Source: Candidatus Gastranaerophilales bacterium (GTDB lineage Bacteria > Bacillota > Clostridia > Lachnospirales > Lachnospiraceae). From it: 64,000 nt of DNA. The notes beneath the pieces were generated by a model, which was not told where the DNA came from, ran no database searches, and saw only the letters and a list, made by a program, of their open reading frames with translations. The translations under genes were made by a program, and so were the position numbers. This document shows, in pieces, positions 62,907-64,000 of the stretch. The stretch spans positions 1 through 64,000 of the forward strand of contig JAMPHU010000009.1 in assembly GCA_023663225.1 (NCBI GenBank), read 5' to 3'. Position 1 is the first letter of the stretch, and each line of letters begins with the position of its first letter.

Positions 62907-64000
62907 TCACGCAAACAGTCCTTCCATCATCTCCACGCTCTCCTCAAACCCAAACTTGGCTTCCGTCTCCTGACACAGGAAACCGTTCACCGCGTCGATC
63001 TTGGAGATCGCATAGTCGATGGAGGGATTGCTCCCGCTCTTGTACGCTCCGATATTGATCAAGTCCTCCGCCTCGTTGTAGGTGGCGAGCACCTCCTTTA
63101 GCTTGTTGGCGGCCTGCTTGTGTTCCTTGTCCGCGATCTGGCTCATACACCTGGAGATACTCTGCAAAATATCGACCGCCGGATAATGGTTCTTGTGCGC
63201 CAGTTTACGATTCAGCATGATATGTCCGTCCAGAATACTTCGCGCCGTGTCCGTGATCGGCTCGTTAAAATCGTCGCCGTCCACCAACACCGTGTAAAGT
63301 CCGGTGATAGACCCCACCGCCGCGCGCCCCGCGCGCTCCAACAGCTTGGGCATCTCCGAGTACACGCTGGGCGGGTATCCTCTCGTCACAGGCGGTTCCC
63401 CGCTGGCGAGGCCAATCTCTCTCTGCGCCATGGAAAAACGCGTCAGCGAATCCATCATCAACAGCACGTCCCTGCCCTGATCTCTAAAATATTCCGCGAT
63501 AGCGGTAGCCGTCTTGGCCGCCATCTTGCGCTCGAGCGCCGGTCTGTCGGAAGTCGCCACCACAACCACCGAACGGCGCATGCCTTCCTCTCCCAGATCC
63601 CTCTCTATAAATTCTCTCACTTCTCTGCCTCGCTCTCCGATCAGAGCGATCACATTGATATCCGCTTTGGTATTGCGGGCAAACATGCCCATCAGTGTGG
63701 ACTTTCCCACGCCGGAACCGGCAAAGATACCGATACGCTGTCCTTTTCCCACCGTGATCAGTCCATCGACCGCCTTCACTCCCAGAGGGAGCACCTGATC
63801 GATGATCGCGCGACTCATGGGATCTGGGGGCGGCGCGTCCACCGGATAAGTCGCTCCCTCCACATGGGTGCCGTCCACCGGTCTCCCCAGGCCGTCCAGC
63901 GCCTTTCCAAGCAGCTTGTCGCTCACGGTCACCCGCAGGGGCGCTCCCGTGTTCTCCACCATACATCCCAGTCCGATGCCGTCCACGGCATCATAAGGCA
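62907..64000 (-). CDS. fliI: Flagellum-specific ATPase FliI (partial, N-terminus outside window)
   Basis: The last 364 codons of FliI are present and the frame runs out of the window at 64000. Walker A AGSGVGKSTLMG, Walker B VLLMMDSLTRFSMAQREI, and the EPPVTRGYPPSVYSEMPKLL segment are intact, as is the C-terminal helical domain. It powers flagellar protein export with FliH and FliJ. Complete FliI is about 435-460 residues, so roughly 70-100 residues are missing. The GTG at 63986 that could look like a start is internal. Confidence 0.97.
   Translation of the reverse strand, partial: PYDAVDGIGLGCMVENTGAPLRVTVSDKLLGKALDGLGRPVDGTHVEGATYPVDAPPPDPMSRAIIDQVLPLGVKAVDGLITVGKGQRIGIFAGSGVGKSTLMGMFARNTKADINVIALIGERGREVREFIERDLGEEGMRRSVVVVATSDRPALERKMAAKTATAIAEYFRDQGRDVLLMMDSLTRFSMAQREIGLASGEPPVTRGYPPSVYSEMPKLLERAGRAAVGSITGLYTVLVDGDDFNEPITDTARSILDGHIMLNRKLAHKNHYPAVDILQSISRCMSQIADKEHKQAANKLKEVLATYNEAEDLINIGAYKSGSNPSIDYAISKIDAVNGFLCQETEAKFGFEESVEMMEGLFA

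Noticed and set aside
63514..63798. Plus-strand small ORF opposite fliI
   Set aside because: Antisense to the FliI Walker A region; no independent support.

Overview
The window looks like chromosome of a motile, low-to-mid GC Gram-positive bacterium of the Clostridia, most likely a Lachnospiraceae relative. This is an inference from gene content and order: a fla/che operon laid out as in Bacillus and Clostridium (FliY, CheC, CheD, an SwrD/FlbD protein, then sigD, an SwrB-like gene, rpsB and tsf), the eno-secG-rnr-smpB-ssrA housekeeping block, sugar-type ABC importers without their own ATPase, and strong AGGAGG-type ribosome binding sites. Nearly all genes lie on the minus strand, so operons read from high to low coordinates. 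No tRNA, rRNA, CRISPR array or recognisable insertion sequence was found.

Layout in + coordinates. 1-1.5 kb: an AT-rich stretch with two unrecognised small genes and an AlkD-type DNA glycosylase. 1.5-4.9 kb: a large DUF2339-like membrane protein and a lipoprotein, separated by a compact multi-hairpin element. 5-9 kb: an OmpR/HisKA two-component pair, an ECF sigma factor with a membrane protein that may be its partner, and two small orphan genes. 9.25-16 kb: tmRNA (ssrA), a GH3 glycosidase, smpB, rnr, secG and eno; the tmRNA promoter lies inside the 3' end of the GH3 gene. 16-19 kb: an aldo/keto reductase with a ferredoxin-like tail, gpmI, then about 0.5 kb of large palindromic repeats. 19.4-29.7 kb: a YgjP-type metallopeptidase on the plus strand, then a six-gene minus-strand transport operon (two propeller-plus-solute-binding lipoproteins, two sugar-type permeases, a HlyD-like adaptor and a MacB-core-like protein). 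29.8-33.4 kb: a PHP-domain protein, an acetyltransferase with an expanded pentapeptide repeat, tsf and rpsB with a promoter and structured leader. 33.4-64 kb: one long flagellar/chemotaxis operon from fliI (cut by the window end) to an SwrB-like protein and an orphan MltG/YceG-N-like protein.

How the genes work together: fliI/J/K, flgD/E, fliL/M/Y, fliO/P/Q/R and flhA/B build the hook, C-ring and export gate. flhF/flhG set flagellar placement or number. motA/motB and SwrD power rotation. cheY, cheB, cheA, cheW, cheC and cheD, with FliY, form a Bacillus-type chemotaxis circuit with receptor deamidation and CheY-P phosphatases. A PilZ protein next to cheB suggests c-di-GMP input. sigD then drives late motility genes. 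rnr, smpB and ssrA form the trans-translation and RNA-decay module, sharing their block with glycolytic eno and the Sec subunit secG.

The points most worth a second look are the multi-hairpin element at 2311-2437, the palindrome array at 18911-19413, the hybrid ABC/HlyD/MacB-core operon at 19917-29701, in-frame coding repeats in several genes, the rpsB leader, and a perfect 17-bp stem between flgE and swrD.
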